Part shown: piece by piece, positions 33,768-43,638 of the stretch
Numbering within the stretch: position 1 is the first letter of the stretch
How the letters are laid out: the number at the start of each line of letters is the position of its first letter
Assembly: GCF_026339875.1 (NCBI RefSeq)
Contig: NZ_JAPEPZ010000001.1
Coordinates: 496,001 to 560,000 of the forward strand
DNA length: 64,000 nucleotides
Reading direction: 5' to 3'
From: Streptomyces sp. NBC_01571
GTDB lineage: Bacteria > Actinomycetota > Actinomycetes > Streptomycetales > Streptomycetaceae
Position numbers and translations under genes: made by a program
Notes under the pieces: generated by a model
What the model saw: the letters and a program-made list of their open reading frames with translations, nothing else
Told to the model about the DNA's origin: nothing
Databases searched by the model: none

Positions 33768-36341
33768 ATGGGTGATGTTCGGTGCGGCTGGTGCGACAAG
33801 CCGCTGCCGGATGAGGCCGGACCCAACCGGCGGTACTGCGGACCGGCCCACCGGCAGGCTGCCTGGCGGGCGCGCCGCCGCTGGGAGGCCGCGGCCCAGG
33901 CGCGCCATGCGCTCGTCCTGGCCGACGCGGAGCTGCTGTCCCGGGCGCGGACGATGTCGCAGGAGGCGGCCACCCAGGATCCGGAGCGGATGGCCACGAC
34001 GGCGGGCCACTGTGCCGCGGCCGCCGGCCACAGCGTCGCGGCGGCGGAGATTCTCGGGCTGGCCGAGCAGTTGGTGCGGTCCGCGGTACTGGCCGACCGG
34101 CAGGGCGGGGCCGACTGGACGCGGATCGGCGCGGGGCTGGGGATGAGCGGCGCGGCGGCCCGGCACCGCTTCGGACGGATGTGCGCCCGCGAGCAGGACG
34201 GGCAGGGGGCGCGCGGCCCGTCACCGCCCGTCGGCTCCACCGGTTCGACGCACCCGGAAGCGCTCGGCGCGCTGCTGCTCCCGGCGGTGCGGGACACCGG
34301 TGCGTCCGTGAGCGGGATCTACCTGTTCCGGCCGGGCCGGCCGGTGCTCCACCTGGCGGTGACGACCGGGGGCACGACGGTCGCGCTGTGGGAAAGGGTG
34401 GAACCGGCGGCCGAGGGGCCCGTGGCCGAGGCGGTACGCGAGCAGCGCCTGGTGTGGGTCGCCGGCCATGCGGAGCTGGCCCGCCGCTATCCGCGGGCCG
34501 CGCTCACGCTGCCCTATCCCGTGGCGGTGGCGGCCGCACCGGTGACCACCGGCGCCACCATGTGGGGCGCGCTGGCGTTCCTGTGGCCCGGTACGCATCC
34601 GCGCCTGCTGAGCGCCGTCGAACGCGACGCGGTCACCACCGCGTGCCACCGCGTCGGCGCGTTCCTGCGGCAGGCCGCCGCCGACGGGCGGCCGGTCCTT
34701 CCCACGGAACGTCCGCACGTCCCGGACCCGCCCCGGGCCCGCACCCCCGGACCGGCGGAGGCGCTGGCCGCCGTAGATCTCGTCGACCGCCTCCCGGAGG
34801 GCTGTCTGGCGCTCGACCTGGACAACCGGATCACGTTCATCGACGCCACCGCCCGCGATCTGGTCGGCGGGAGCATTCCGGACCTGCTCGGGACGTCGTT
34901 GTGCGAGGCCCTGCCGTGGCTGGACGAGCCGGTCCTCCAGGACCACCAGCGAGCCGCGACCATAAGCCGTCGCCCCGCCGTCTTCACGGCCCTGGGTCCA
35001 CAGGGCCGGTGGCTGGACTTCGAGCTGCATCCCGACGTCTCCGGCACCACTGTCCGTGTCACTTCCGCCGACGAGGCCGGTCCGGCGGACCGGGCACGGC
35101 GGGGCGGCCGGGACGGCGCCCTCGTCCCGACGCGGGCACGCGTGCTGTACGACCTGATGCATCTGGCCGCCTCACTCACCGAAGCCGTCAGTGTGCAGGA
35201 CGTGGTGGAGCTGGCGGCCGACCAGATCATGCCCACCTTCGACGCGCAGGGCTTCGTCCTGTCCGTGGCCGAGGACGGCCGGCTGCAGATCGTCGGCTCC
35301 CGTGGGTACCGGGACGAGGTACTCAGGCCCTTCGACGGACCGCCGCTCACCGACCGGTCGGCACCGACGGTGTACGCCCTCACCGCCGGAGTCCCTCTCT
35401 TCTTCGGCTCCCCTCAGGACATGGAGAGGTTCCACCCCGACATCCCGCGGCTGACCGGGAGGGCGGCATGGGCCTTCCTGCCCCTGGTCATCTCGCGTCG
35501 CCCGGTCGGCTGCTGGGTGCTGTCCTTCGACCGTCCCCGCCCCTTCGGTCCCGACGAGCGTGCCGTCCTGACCTCGCTGGCCGGGCTGATCGCCCAGGCC
35601 CTCGACCGCGCCCGACTCTACGACGCCAAGCACCAGCTCGCCCACGACCTGCAGAGTGGCCTGCTCCCCACGACCCTGCCCGCGGTGCCCGGCCTGGAGG
35701 TCGCGGCCCGGTACCTGCCCGCGGCCCGTGGCATGGATGTCGGAGGCGACTTCTACGACCTCATCCGTCTGGACGCCACCACCGTCGCCGCCGCCATCGG
35801 TGACGTCCAGGGGCACAACGTGCACGCCGCCGCTCTGATGGGACAGATCCGCACGGCCGTCCACGTCACGGCGGGGGCGTCACCCGACGAGGTCCTCGCC
35901 CGTGCGAACCGTCTGCTCACCGACTTCGACCCGGGCCTCTTCGCCAGCTGCCTGTACGCGCATCTCGATCTCGCGCATCATCGCGCGCATCTGGCCACGG
36001 CGGGTCACCCGCCGCCGCTCCTGCGCGACGCCCGCGGACGTACCGAGGTCCTCGACCTGCCGCCCGGGCTCCTGCTCGGTATCGACTCCGCCGCCGACTA
36101 CCGGACCACCGAGATCCCGCTGCCACCCGACTCGCTGCTGGCTCTGTACACCGACGGCCTGATCGAAACCCCGGGCGGCGACATCGGCGAGGCCGCCGCC
36201 GACCTCGCGGATCACCTCGCCCGCATCGCGGACCAGCCCGTCGGCACCCTCGCCGACGCCCTCATCCGGCACACCCCCCACACCGACCCGCGCAGTGACG
36301 ACGTGGCCCTGCTCCTGCTCCGCGCGACGGACGCGACCTGA
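33768..36341 (+). CDS. Zinc-finger/HTH-GAF-PAS-GAF-SpoIIE phosphatase
   Basis: An 857-residue multidomain regulator. Residues about 1-40 hold a Cys/His cluster (CGWCDKPLPDEAGPNRRYC, then H). Residues about 110-150 resemble a helix-turn-helix (ADWTRIGAGLGMSGAAARHR). GAF-like (about 165-310), PAS-like (about 340-430) and second GAF (about 465-620) domains follow. The C-terminal PP2C domain is complete: GGDFYDLIRL, GDVQGHNVHAA and SDDVALLLL. It probably dephosphorylates an anti-sigma antagonist (STAS protein) in response to signals. ATG 33768 is chosen because it begins the Cys cluster. The DNA-binding-like head is unusual. Confidence 0.85.
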   Translation: MGDVRCGWCDKPLPDEAGPNRRYCGPAHRQAAWRARRRWEAAAQARHALVLADAELLSRARTMSQEAATQDPERMATTAGHCAAAAGHSVAAAEILGLAEQLVRSAVLADRQGGADWTRIGAGLGMSGAAARHRFGRMCAREQDGQGARGPSPPVGSTGSTHPEALGALLLPAVRDTGASVSGIYLFRPGRPVLHLAVTTGGTTVALWERVEPAAEGPVAEAVREQRLVWVAGHAELARRYPRAALTLPYPVAVAAAPVTTGATMWGALAFLWPGTHPRLLSAVERDAVTTACHRVGAFLRQAAADGRPVLPTERPHVPDPPRARTPGPAEALAAVDLVDRLPEGCLALDLDNRITFIDATARDLVGGSIPDLLGTSLCEALPWLDEPVLQDHQRAATISRRPAVFTALGPQGRWLDFELHPDVSGTTVRVTSADEAGPADRARRGGRDGALVPTRARVLYDLMHLAASLTEAVSVQDVVELAADQIMPTFDAQGFVLSVAEDGRLQIVGSRGYRDEVLRPFDGPPLTDRSAPTVYALTAGVPLFFGSPQDMERFHPDIPRLTGRAAWAFLPLVISRRPVGCWVLSFDRPRPFGPDERAVLTSLAGLIAQALDRARLYDAKHQLAHDLQSGLLPTTLPAVPGLEVAARYLPAARGMDVGGDFYDLIRLDATTVAAAIGDVQGHNVHAAALMGQIRTAVHVTAGASPDEVLARANRLLTDFDPGLFASCLYAHLDLAHHRAHLATAGHPPPLLRDARGRTEVLDLPPGLLLGIDSAADYRTTEIPLPPDSLLALYTDGLIETPGGDIGEAAADLADHLARIADQPVGTLADALIRHTPHTDPRSDDVALLLLRATDAT

Positions 36342-36817
36342 CGGACGATCCGGCCGGCGGCCGCCGAAGGGACCGGCGCCCGGAGCACGTCGCGATCCTC
36401 CGGAGGAGCGCCGTCGCTCCAGCACACGGGGAGGCCCGGTCCGCCGCCTCGGGGAGCGACGGACCGGGCCTGCGTCCACGGTGCCACACCCGCCCCTGAC
36501 GCGCTCGCCCGCCGGGCGACGGCGGCGCGGGAGGGCGCGGGACGGCGCGGCTCCCGAACGGAACGGAATCCGGGCGGAGCCGCATGGGGGACCTGCGGCA
36601 CGTCGAGCGGGGACCACGCGCCAGAGCGTGACCGACCTGCACGATCCTCACGAGCCGCCGACCGGTGCGACGCCCACAAGCCTGCGATCCGCCTCGTGTC
36701 CACGAGCCGGTGATCTCCACGATGCCCACGAGCCACCGCGCGCGGCACACCCGTGCCTGCCGCCTCGCCCGTACGAGCGAGGTCCCCGGCGCGACGGACC
36801 GGTCGGCCCCCTGCCGC
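36342..36817. terminator. Convergent intergenic region with terminator at 36432-36471
   Basis: Between converging phosphatase genes, 12-bp arms aggcccggtccg (36432-36443) and cggaccgggcct (36460-36471) form a hairpin with a 16-base loop. The rest has no supported gene. At 36650-36745 four degenerate copies of a (c)cacgagcc-like unit occur at irregular spacing. Confidence 0.7.
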
Positions 36818-38215
36818 TCAGGACGGTGCCGGGCGCTTCGTGGGTGTCAGTTCGGCCAGGAGGAGCGTCCGGTCGTCCGCGCCGCCCCCGCTCGGCGACG
36901 TCTTGTGCAACAGCCGCTGGCCGAGTGATTCCAACGCGTCCGGGCCCTCGGTTCCCACGGGTTCGGCGCCGTCCGTGCCGAGGAGACCGGCGAGGCGGGC
37001 GATGCCCTGTTCTATGTCGGTGTCGCGGGACTCGACCAGACCGTCGCTGTAGAGCAGCAGCAGTATCGGTTCGGGCACCCGGACGACGGTCGGTTCGTAG
37101 CTGCCCATACCGAGTCCGAGGGGCAGCCCCGCGCTGGTGAGCGTGACGGGTCTGGCGCGTCCGTCCGCAGTACGGATCAGGGGGGGAGGATGGCCGGCTC
37201 CGACGAAGGTGCAGAGCCGCTTCTCCGCGTCCCACTCGGCGTACATGCAGGTGGCGAAGGAGGCACCCGGCGTGTCGCAGGCCAGTTCGTCCAGCCGGCG
37301 CATCAGCTCGGCCGGCGTGATGTCCAGCCCCGCGAGGGTGCGGACGGCCGTGCGCAGCTGGATCATGGCGACGGCCGATTCCGGCCCGTGCCCCATGGCG
37401 TCCCCGACGATCAGACTGACGCGGCCCTCGGACCGCGGCAGTACGTCGAACCAGTCGCCGCCGATGATGTTGTCCTGCCCGGCCGGGAGATAGCCGTGGG
37501 TGATGCGACACCCCTCGAACGTCTGTGAGGTCGCGGGCAGCAGGCTCTGCCGGATGGCCAGCGCCATGCGACGTTCGCGTTCGTAGCGCCGCGCGTTGTC
37601 CAGGGCCACACAGGCCCGCGCGGCCAGCGATTCCACGGCGGTGGCGTCCGCGGTCAGGAAGGGCGCCCGGTCCGGGCCGCGCGTGCACGCGATGAACCCG
37701 ACCGCGATGCCCCGCAGATGCAGCGGGACGACGAGGAAGGATGCCGTCCGCAGCAGGGCGTCCATCCGGACGTCGTCGCCCCCGGCGGCGCTGAGCCGCT
37801 CCGACGTGTGGGCGTCGACCGAGTCGAGCAACTGTGTCGTACGGGTGGCGATGCAGCGCGTGTACGGGGTCTCGCGGGGAAAGACGATCACCTCGCCGAC
37901 GGGCAGCGTCCCCTCCCAGTCCTCGGGCGCGTCCGTCCCGATGCGCAGGGCCAGTCGCCGGGCCTCGATCTTGGCCGGATCCGCGGAGTGGTACGCGTTC
38001 TCCTCCAGCAGCCACCGCTCCAGCAGGTAGACCGATGCGGCGTCGCAGAACCCGGGAGCCAGCGCCTGGACGACATGGCTGCCGGTCAGGTGCAGGTTGA
38101 GTTCCGAGCCGATGGCGTCGGCCGCGCCCGAGAAGACCGGCCGAAGGCGCGCGAACGTGGCTGCCGCATCGTCCGCGTGACTGTGTGCTTCGTTCCGCAG
38201 GGCGGTGCCTTCCAC
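36818..38215 (-). CDS. GAF-SpoIIE family PP2C phosphatase
   Basis: A regulator of about 465 residues. A GAF domain (HVVQALAPGFCDAASVYLLE to ALDNARRYERERRMA) precedes a short linker helix with RQSLLPATSQTFEG. A complete PP2C domain follows: IIGGDWFDVLPR, GDAMGHGPESA, GAGHPPPLIR and GGADDRTLLLAEL. GTG 38215 is used; TTG 38269 and GTG 38248 in the same frame are alternatives, none with a clear Shine-Dalgarno. Likely acts in partner-switching sigma regulation. It is divergent from the DUF574 methyltransferase, with about 100 bases of shared promoter DNA containing actatatgatgg. Confidence 0.87.
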   Translation of the reverse strand: MEGTALRNEAHSHADDAAATFARLRPVFSGAADAIGSELNLHLTGSHVVQALAPGFCDAASVYLLERWLLEENAYHSADPAKIEARRLALRIGTDAPEDWEGTLPVGEVIVFPRETPYTRCIATRTTQLLDSVDAHTSERLSAAGGDDVRMDALLRTASFLVVPLHLRGIAVGFIACTRGPDRAPFLTADATAVESLAARACVALDNARRYERERRMALAIRQSLLPATSQTFEGCRITHGYLPAGQDNIIGGDWFDVLPRSEGRVSLIVGDAMGHGPESAVAMIQLRTAVRTLAGLDITPAELMRRLDELACDTPGASFATCMYAEWDAEKRLCTFVGAGHPPPLIRTADGRARPVTLTSAGLPLGLGMGSYEPTVVRVPEPILLLLYSDGLVESRDTDIEQGIARLAGLLGTDGAEPVGTEGPDALESLGQRLLHKTSPSGGGADDRTLLLAELTPTKRPAPS

Positions 38216-38314
38216 TGGAGGGGGTCGAATCGCGTGGCATGGACACACCTCGCCGCGCCTGGTCGGCAACTATATGATGGGGCGTCAAGATCACTTCCAG
38301 AACGGGGAGTTGTG

Positions 38315-39136
38315 GTGTCAGGTAGCGAAGGTCTGCCTCAGGGGGTCGACCCGGACAAGGCGAGCGTGGCCCGGATGTACGACGCAATGCTGGGCGGCCA
38401 GCACAATTTCGCCATAGACCGGGAGGCGTTGGCGGCGTTCACGGCCATCGACCCGCAGGTGCGCACACTGGCCCGGGCCAACCGCGCCTTTCTCGGGCGG
38501 GCCGTGCGTTTCCTGGTCGACGCCGGGGTGCGGCAGTTCATCGACCTCGGATCGGGCATCCCGACCCAGGGCAACGTCCACGAGGTGGCGCAGGCGGCCT
38601 GCCCGGGAGCCCGGGTGGTGTACGTGGACAGCGATCCGGTCGCCGTGGCGCACAGTGCCGCGTTGCTCGCCGACAACCCGGACACGGACATCGTTGACGC
38701 CGACATCCGTCGCCCGGCCGATGTGCTGTCCTCGCCGCAGGTACAGAAACTGATCGACTTCGATCAGCCCGTCGCCGTGCTGATGATCACGATCCTGCAC
38801 TTCATCGCGCCCGAGGAGGACCCGGCCGGCATCGTGGCCGCGTTCCGGGACGCCCTTCCCGAGGGGAGCTGGCTGGCGCTGACGCACGCGACGAACCAGG
38901 ACCGCCCCGACACCGCCGCCGCCGTGGGGAAGTTGTACCGTTCCCGGGCCACCTCGCCGGTCACCGCCCGGTCCCACGGCGAGATCCTCGGACTCTTCGA
39001 CGGCTTCGACCTCGTGGAGCCCGGCCTGGTCTACGTACCCCTGTGGCGCCCCGATGCGGACGACCACGTCCCGGAGAACCCGTCGGAGTACTGGGTGTAC
39101 TCGGGCGTCGGCCGCAAGCGTCCGGCGGGCGCCTGA
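38315..39136 (+). CDS. SAM-dependent methyltransferase, DUF574 family
   Basis: A 273-residue member of a Streptomyces-rich methyltransferase-like family. Visible are DPDKASVARMYDAMLGGQHN at the N-terminus (a hallmark of DUF574), FIDLGSGIPTQGNVHEVA (SAM site) and VVYVDSDPVAVAHS. GTG 38315 follows GGGGAG by five bases; an adjacent GTG at 38312 is possible. Substrate unknown; members are often developmentally controlled. An AT-rich stretch (aactatatgatgg, 38267-38279) is the likely -10 region. Confidence 0.88.
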   Translation: MSGSEGLPQGVDPDKASVARMYDAMLGGQHNFAIDREALAAFTAIDPQVRTLARANRAFLGRAVRFLVDAGVRQFIDLGSGIPTQGNVHEVAQAACPGARVVYVDSDPVAVAHSAALLADNPDTDIVDADIRRPADVLSSPQVQKLIDFDQPVAVLMITILHFIAPEEDPAGIVAAFRDALPEGSWLALTHATNQDRPDTAAAVGKLYRSRATSPVTARSHGEILGLFDGFDLVEPGLVYVPLWRPDADDHVPENPSEYWVYSGVGRKRPAGA

Positions 39137-39348
39137 GCCGGTCACCCGGCGAGCCTCTCGGAGGCTGTCCCCGGGTCACCGTCAGGGTCGCCGGCCGGAG
39201 CGTCGGCTCTCGCCACGGACGTGGTCGTCGGCCCGGTCCCGGGCGCCCCTGATGCGTACCGGCCCTGATGGTGCTCCATCCGCGTCCGGAACTCGCGCTC
39301 CCTCCGCGGAGGGCCGCCCGCGCCGGACAGGCCCGTCCGGTGCGGTGG

Positions 39349-40143
39349 TCAGGGGATGACGGCGTCGATGCAGCCTCCGTCGACCCGCAGCGCGCCCCCC
39401 GTGGTGGCGGAGGCCTGGTCCGAACTCAGGTACACCACCATGTTGGCGATCTCCTCGGGAGCGATCAGACGCCGCAGCAGCGACTGCGGTCGGTGCTCTC
39501 TCATGAAGACCCGCTCCGCCTCCTCCCAGGGCAGGTCACGGCCGACCAGTTCGTACACGAACTCCTCGACGCCGGCGGTGTGGGTGGGGCCGGCGAGGAC
39601 CGAGTTGACGGTGACGCCCGTTCCGGCGGCCTTCTTCGCGAAGCCGCGGCCGACGGCCAGGAGAGCGGTCTTCGTCATGCCGTAGTGGATCATCTCCTCG
39701 GGGATGGCCACCGCCGATTCACTGGCGATGTACTGGATGCGGCCCCAGTCGCTCTCGATCATCCGCGGCAGGTACGCACGGGTGAGGCGGACCGCGGCGA
39801 GCACGTTCACCTCGAAGTACCGGCGCCATTCCGCATCGGTGATGTCCAGCGGGTCCTGGGAGCCGAAGACACCCAGGTTGTTGACGAGCACGTCGACGTC
39901 CGGCAAGGCGTCGAGGGCACGCCCGGCACCGTCCTCGGAGGCGACGTCCGCGTCGATGGCGACGAAGTCACCGTCCGGCACCTCCTCCCGCAGTTGCCCG
40001 ACCGCCGCGTCGACCCTCTCCTTGTCGCGGCCGTTGACGCCCACCCGCGCCCCAGCATCCGCGAGACCGGCCGCGATGGCGGCCCCGATGCCCTGCGTCG
40101 ACCCTGTCACCAGGGCGGTCCGTCCCGTGAGATCGATGCGCAT
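39349..40143 (-). CDS. SDR-family oxidoreductase
   Basis: A 264-residue short-chain dehydrogenase. The NAD(P) motif TGSTQGIGAAIA is at the N-terminus, NNLG in strand 4, and the catalytic Ser with Tyr-x3-Lys as YGMTK. The C-terminus GGALRVDGGCIDAVIP is typical. Similar proteins are 3-oxoacyl-ACP-reductase-like with unknown substrates. ATG 40143 is used; the upstream extension is shadow. Confidence 0.88.
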   Translation of the reverse strand: MRIDLTGRTALVTGSTQGIGAAIAAGLADAGARVGVNGRDKERVDAAVGQLREEVPDGDFVAIDADVASEDGAGRALDALPDVDVLVNNLGVFGSQDPLDITDAEWRRYFEVNVLAAVRLTRAYLPRMIESDWGRIQYIASESAVAIPEEMIHYGMTKTALLAVGRGFAKKAAGTGVTVNSVLAGPTHTAGVEEFVYELVGRDLPWEEAERVFMREHRPQSLLRRLIAPEEIANMVVYLSSDQASATTGGALRVDGGCIDAVIP

Positions 40144-40486
40144 GTACGACTCCCTTGCTGTGGCCGGCCGAGGTGCCGGTCCGGGGTCCAGGCCCTGGAG
40201 CACGGCTCTCACCCGTGCGTGGGCCGCCGCACTCCGTGTGACGCGACGGCGTCACGTCGTGGCCACGCCGATCCGGAACGACGCCGACGTCCCTCGCCCG
40301 CCCGCGCCCGGGCCTCGAGCCAGGCATCCGCCGCGCCGTCCCCGTGGCGTTTCCGTGCCGCGGGCCGGTGCCGACTACGGCTGCCGGCCGCAGGGCCGGG
40401 CGGTGGACGGCCGCCGTCGGCAAGCCGCCGTCGGCACCCGGGCCTGGGGTCACGCGGCCTCATCCCTGTGCGTCGTCCGCCGGCGT
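40144..40486. other. Intergenic region, nothing seen
   Basis: About 340 GC-rich bases between two minus-strand genes. No supported ORF, RNA or clear hairpin was recognised. Confidence 0.4.
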
Positions 40487-40906
40487 TCAGTCCGCCAGCA
40501 TCGTGTGCAGCGCGTCGAGACCGTCGCGGTAGACGCCGGTGAACAGGGCCACCATCTCGTCGTCGCTCGCCCCTTGCGGGTAGAAACGGCCGGACCACTG
40601 CACTTCGGCACTGTCGGGCTCGCCGGGCACGGTGTGCACCCGGAGCGTCGCGAGATAGCCGACGACGGGGAACGGCGCCTCCACGATGGTGTACGAGTAG
40701 GACCGGTCCCCCTCGCTGAACCCGACCAGCCGCTCGACGACGACCTCTCCGTCGCCCATGATCAGCCGACGGACACGGCCGCCCTCCAGTGGCGTGCTCT
40801 CGGGGATCTGCGGAACCCACTCGGGCAGGGAACCGAAGCCGCCGATCACCTGCCACACGCGCCCGGGGGACGCGGGGACGACCCTGCTCACCGAGGTCGA
40901 TGCCAT
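40487..40906 (-). CDS. SRPBCC (START/Bet v1-like) family protein
   Basis: A 139-residue small-ligand-binding fold protein. ASTSVSRVVPASPGRVWQVI and GFGSLPEWVPQI at the start, VGYLATLRVHTVPG in the sheet, and a C-terminal long helix (DDEMVALFTGVYRDGLDAL) fit SRPBCC proteins. It starts at ATG 40906. Ligand unknown. Confidence 0.87.
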   Translation of the reverse strand: MASTSVSRVVPASPGRVWQVIGGFGSLPEWVPQIPESTPLEGGRVRRLIMGDGEVVVERLVGFSEGDRSYSYTIVEAPFPVVGYLATLRVHTVPGEPDSAEVQWSGRFYPQGASDDEMVALFTGVYRDGLDALHTMLAD

Positions 40907-41411
40907 TGCTTCTGCTCCAGGACTCGTCGGTCTGCGGGGGCGGGAGTGCTCGCGACAGTCGGGCCGGTCGGCTTCACACCTTTCACAGATCATCATAAAA
41001 GGCACATGCGATGAGAGGCACGCGGAACCCTTCGCGCGGCCCACGGAGGCCCTCACGCGGCATGCCGAGGCCCCCGCGCCACGGCGTCCGGCAGGGCGTG
41101 ACCGCCACGGCGGGCGCCCGCTCCGTGTCTCCTGCCGCCCGGCCCTGGGCCCCTGAGCACGCGGGGTGGACGCAACGGGTGGCCGGAGAGAGTACCGTGG
41201 CGTCACCGAGCGCACCTCGCATGCCGTTATCCGTTTCGGCGTCGCCCTCGGGGAACGGCAGACGCCGGAGCTGTGCGCTCCGGCCGGAAATGAGCCGCCC
41301 CATGCCTTCTGGCTCGTACTCTCGCGCCGTCATCCGTATTCCGTTCGGCGCCCCGCGGTAGCGGACTTCCTGGTCCCCGAGGTGTTCCGGCACCTCGCCC
41401 CCCTTGAGCCG
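40907..41411. other. Intergenic region, no gene supported
   Basis: About 500 bases upstream of the SRPBCC gene (minus) and the small hypothetical gene (plus). A plus frame is open from GTG 41166 and could extend the next gene at its 5' end, but it shows no recognisable domain. AT-richer sequence at 40985-41000 (agatcatcataaaagg) is a likely promoter spot. Confidence 0.4.
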
Positions 41412-41711
41412 ATGACCGACGAAGAGGATGCGGCACTCATGTACTCACAGGACGCGATCTCCGGCCATCGCCGGGGCCGCCCCGAACCGACCGCCGAGAT
41501 GGTCTCCGGACTGGCCTGCCTCATCTGCGGCACGGACTACCGGAACGCACCGGACGCGGACGCGGTGGTGGTCTCGCACCGCGACGACGGACAGCTGCTC
41601 GCCTGTCACGGAACATGCGCCCGGCTGGCGAGCGGGTCGGTCACCGGGCTGGAGGAGACACCCCTCCCGCTGGACGAGCGCCTGCGCAGACACGAGGCCC
41701 GTCAGCGCTGA
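41412..41711 (+). CDS. Small hypothetical protein with CxxC motif
   Basis: A 99-residue protein from ATG 41412 (MTDEEDAALMYSQDA). It has CLICGTDYRNAPDADAVVV and ACHGTC, a possible four-Cys metal site, and ends DERLRRHEARQR. No family recognised. Upstream in-frame starts back to GTG 41166 would add 82 residues. Codon use is normal for the window, supporting a real gene. Confidence 0.6.
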   Translation: MTDEEDAALMYSQDAISGHRRGRPEPTAEMVSGLACLICGTDYRNAPDADAVVVSHRDDGQLLACHGTCARLASGSVTGLEETPLPLDERLRRHEARQR

Positions 41712-41866
41712 GACGGGGAGGCACGTGGCACCCCGGACGCACCCTCCGGCGGTGGTCACGGCCGACGCGCGCCCGGACTCCCCCGGCTGCGGCCGGCGCC
41801 CGCCCGCGCAGCGCGCGCAGGCGACGACGAACCCATCTTCATGACAGTTACATGACAAGGAAGCGC

Positions 41867-43048
41867 ATGACCCTTATGAGTCTCGGAGTCCTTGCCTCCT
41901 CCCGCAAGGAGAACGAGTTCCGGCTGCCGTTGCACCCCGACCACCTCGAACGGATCGCCCCGGACGTCCGCGAGAGGATCTTCCTGGAACGCGGCTACGG
42001 CCGACGGTTCGGCATCGACGACGATGCCCTGCTGCCGCTCGTGGCGGGCCTGCGCTCCCGCGAGCGGCTTCTCGCCGAGTGCGAGGTGCTGCTGCTGCCC
42101 AAACCGACGCACGACGACATCGCCGAGCTGCGCGAGGGCCAGGTGCTGTGGGGATGGCCGCACTGCGTTCAGGACGGGAAGACGACCCAGCTCGCCATCG
42201 ACCGACGACTGACCCTCGTCGCCTGGGAGGCGATGAACCACTGGACGTCCACGGGCGCGTTCAGCGTCCACGTGTTCCACAAGAACAACGAGCTGGCGGG
42301 CTACTGCTCGGTGCTGCACGCCCTGCAGCTCGGTGGCGTGACCGGCAGCTACGGACGTCGGCTGCGCGCCGTGGTCATCAGCTTCGGCGCCACGGCGCGC
42401 GGAGCGGTCACGGGACTGGGCGCGATGGGGGTCTCCGACGTCACGGTGCTCACCCAGCGCGCCGCGGCGGCGGTGGCCTCGCCCATGCCGTCGGTCGTGA
42501 TGGGCCACTTCGAGGAGCAGGCGGACGATCCGTCGCGCCTGCGGGCCCTCACCGCGGCAGGTCCCGTGCCGCTCGCGGAGTACCTGGCAGGGTTCGACAT
42601 CATCGTCAACTGCATCCGGCAGGACACCGACGCGCCTCTGATGTTCGTCAGCGAGGAGGAGCTCTCCCTGTTCCGCCCCGGCACCTTCTTCGTCGACGTC
42701 GCCTGCGACGAGGGCATGGGCTTCGGCTGGGCCCGTCCGACCACCTTCGGCGAGCCCATGCCCACGGTGGGACCGGACTGCCACTACTACGCGGTGGACC
42801 ACAGCCCGTCCCACCTGTGGAACTCGGCCACCTGGGAAATCAGCGAGGCGCTCCTCCCCTACCTGCGCAAGGTCATGAGCGGCCCCGCCGCCTGGGAGGC
42901 CGACGCCACGGTCAGGAACGCCATCGAGATCCGCGACGGCGTCGTACGGAACCCGAAGATCCTCTCGTTCCAGCACCGTACGGCCGCGTACCCCCATGCC
43001 CCCCAGATCCCGGCCCCGACGCCACGCCCCGCCGCGCAGCCGGCCTGA
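41867..43048 (+). CDS. Alanine dehydrogenase/PNT-family enzyme, similar to N5-(carboxyethyl)ornithine synthase
   Basis: A 393-residue cytosolic NAD(P)-dependent enzyme. The N-terminal domain begins LGVLASSRKENEFRLPLHPD and has LERGYGRRFGI, like AlaDH/CEO-synthase N-termini. The Rossmann part has VVISFGATARGAVTGLGAMG. FFVDVACDEGMGFGWARPTT lies near the end. ATG 41867 follows AGGAAG by a few bases; ATG 41852 is an alternative. CEO synthases condense pyruvate with ornithine, but the precise reaction here is inferred from family resemblance only. It stands alone. Confidence 0.75.
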   Translation: MTLMSLGVLASSRKENEFRLPLHPDHLERIAPDVRERIFLERGYGRRFGIDDDALLPLVAGLRSRERLLAECEVLLLPKPTHDDIAELREGQVLWGWPHCVQDGKTTQLAIDRRLTLVAWEAMNHWTSTGAFSVHVFHKNNELAGYCSVLHALQLGGVTGSYGRRLRAVVISFGATARGAVTGLGAMGVSDVTVLTQRAAAAVASPMPSVVMGHFEEQADDPSRLRALTAAGPVPLAEYLAGFDIIVNCIRQDTDAPLMFVSEEELSLFRPGTFFVDVACDEGMGFGWARPTTFGEPMPTVGPDCHYYAVDHSPSHLWNSATWEISEALLPYLRKVMSGPAAWEADATVRNAIEIRDGVVRNPKILSFQHRTAAYPHAPQIPAPTPRPAAQPA

Positions 43049-43067
43049 CAACGCCCGAGGTGTTCGT

Positions 43068-43087
43068 CACCGGCCCTGCGGCCGGTG
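43068..43087. terminator. Small hairpin between convergent genes
   Basis: caccggcc (43068-43075) and ggccggtg (43080-43087) pair around ctgc, between the AlaDH/PNT-like gene and msrA. Confidence 0.6.
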
Positions 43088-43125
43088 CCGGCCACCGCGC
43101 GCTCGCCGGCCGCGCCTTCCCGGAA

Positions 43126-43638
43126 TCAGGCTTCCGCGCGCTTCGGCAACCGCCAGTTCGGCCGCGGGAAGTGGCAGGTGTAGCCCTCGGGGTACTTCCG
43201 CAGGTAGTCCTGGTGCTCGGGCTCGGCCTCCCAGAAGGCGCCGGCCGGCACGACCTCGGTCACGACCTTCCCCGGCCACAGTCCCGAGGCGTCGACATCG
43301 GCGATGGTGTCCTCGGCGACCCGTCGCTGCTCGTCGTCGAGATAGAAGATCGCGGAACGGTAGCTGAGGCCGATGTCGCCTCCCTGCCGGTTCTTCGTGC
43401 TCGGGTCGTGGATCTGGAAGAAGTACTCCAGGATGGCCCGGTAGTCCGTCACGGCGGGATCGAAGGTGATCTCGATCGACTCGGCGTGCGTTCCATGATT
43501 GCGATAGGTCGCGTTGGCCACGTCGCCGCCGCTGTATCCCACCCGCGTGGCCAGGACACCCGGAAGCGTCCGGATCAGTTCCTGCATCCCCCAGAAGCAG
43601 CCACCCGCCAGCAACGCCTTTTCCTCAGTGGCGCTCAT
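43126..43638 (-). CDS. msrA: Peptide-methionine (S)-S-oxide reductase
   Basis: A 170-residue repair enzyme reducing methionine-S-sulfoxide in proteins. Active-site GGCFWG (Cys14) is at the N-terminus, with [37 protein letters not shown] and [14 protein letters not shown] downstream. It starts at ATG 43638. Oxidative-stress role; single-gene unit. Confidence 0.95.
   Translation of the reverse strand: MSATEEKALLAGGCFWGMQELIRTLPGVLATRVGYSGGDVANATYRNHGTHAESIEITFDPAVTDYRAILEYFFQIHDPSTKNRQGGDIGLSYRSAIFYLDDEQRRVAEDTIADVDASGLWPGKVVTEVVPAGAFWEAEPEHQDYLRKYPEGYTCHFPRPNWRLPKRAEA

Noticed and set aside
36650..36745. Possible CRISPR-like repeats
   Set aside because: Units are short, degenerate and unevenly spaced; no cas genes.
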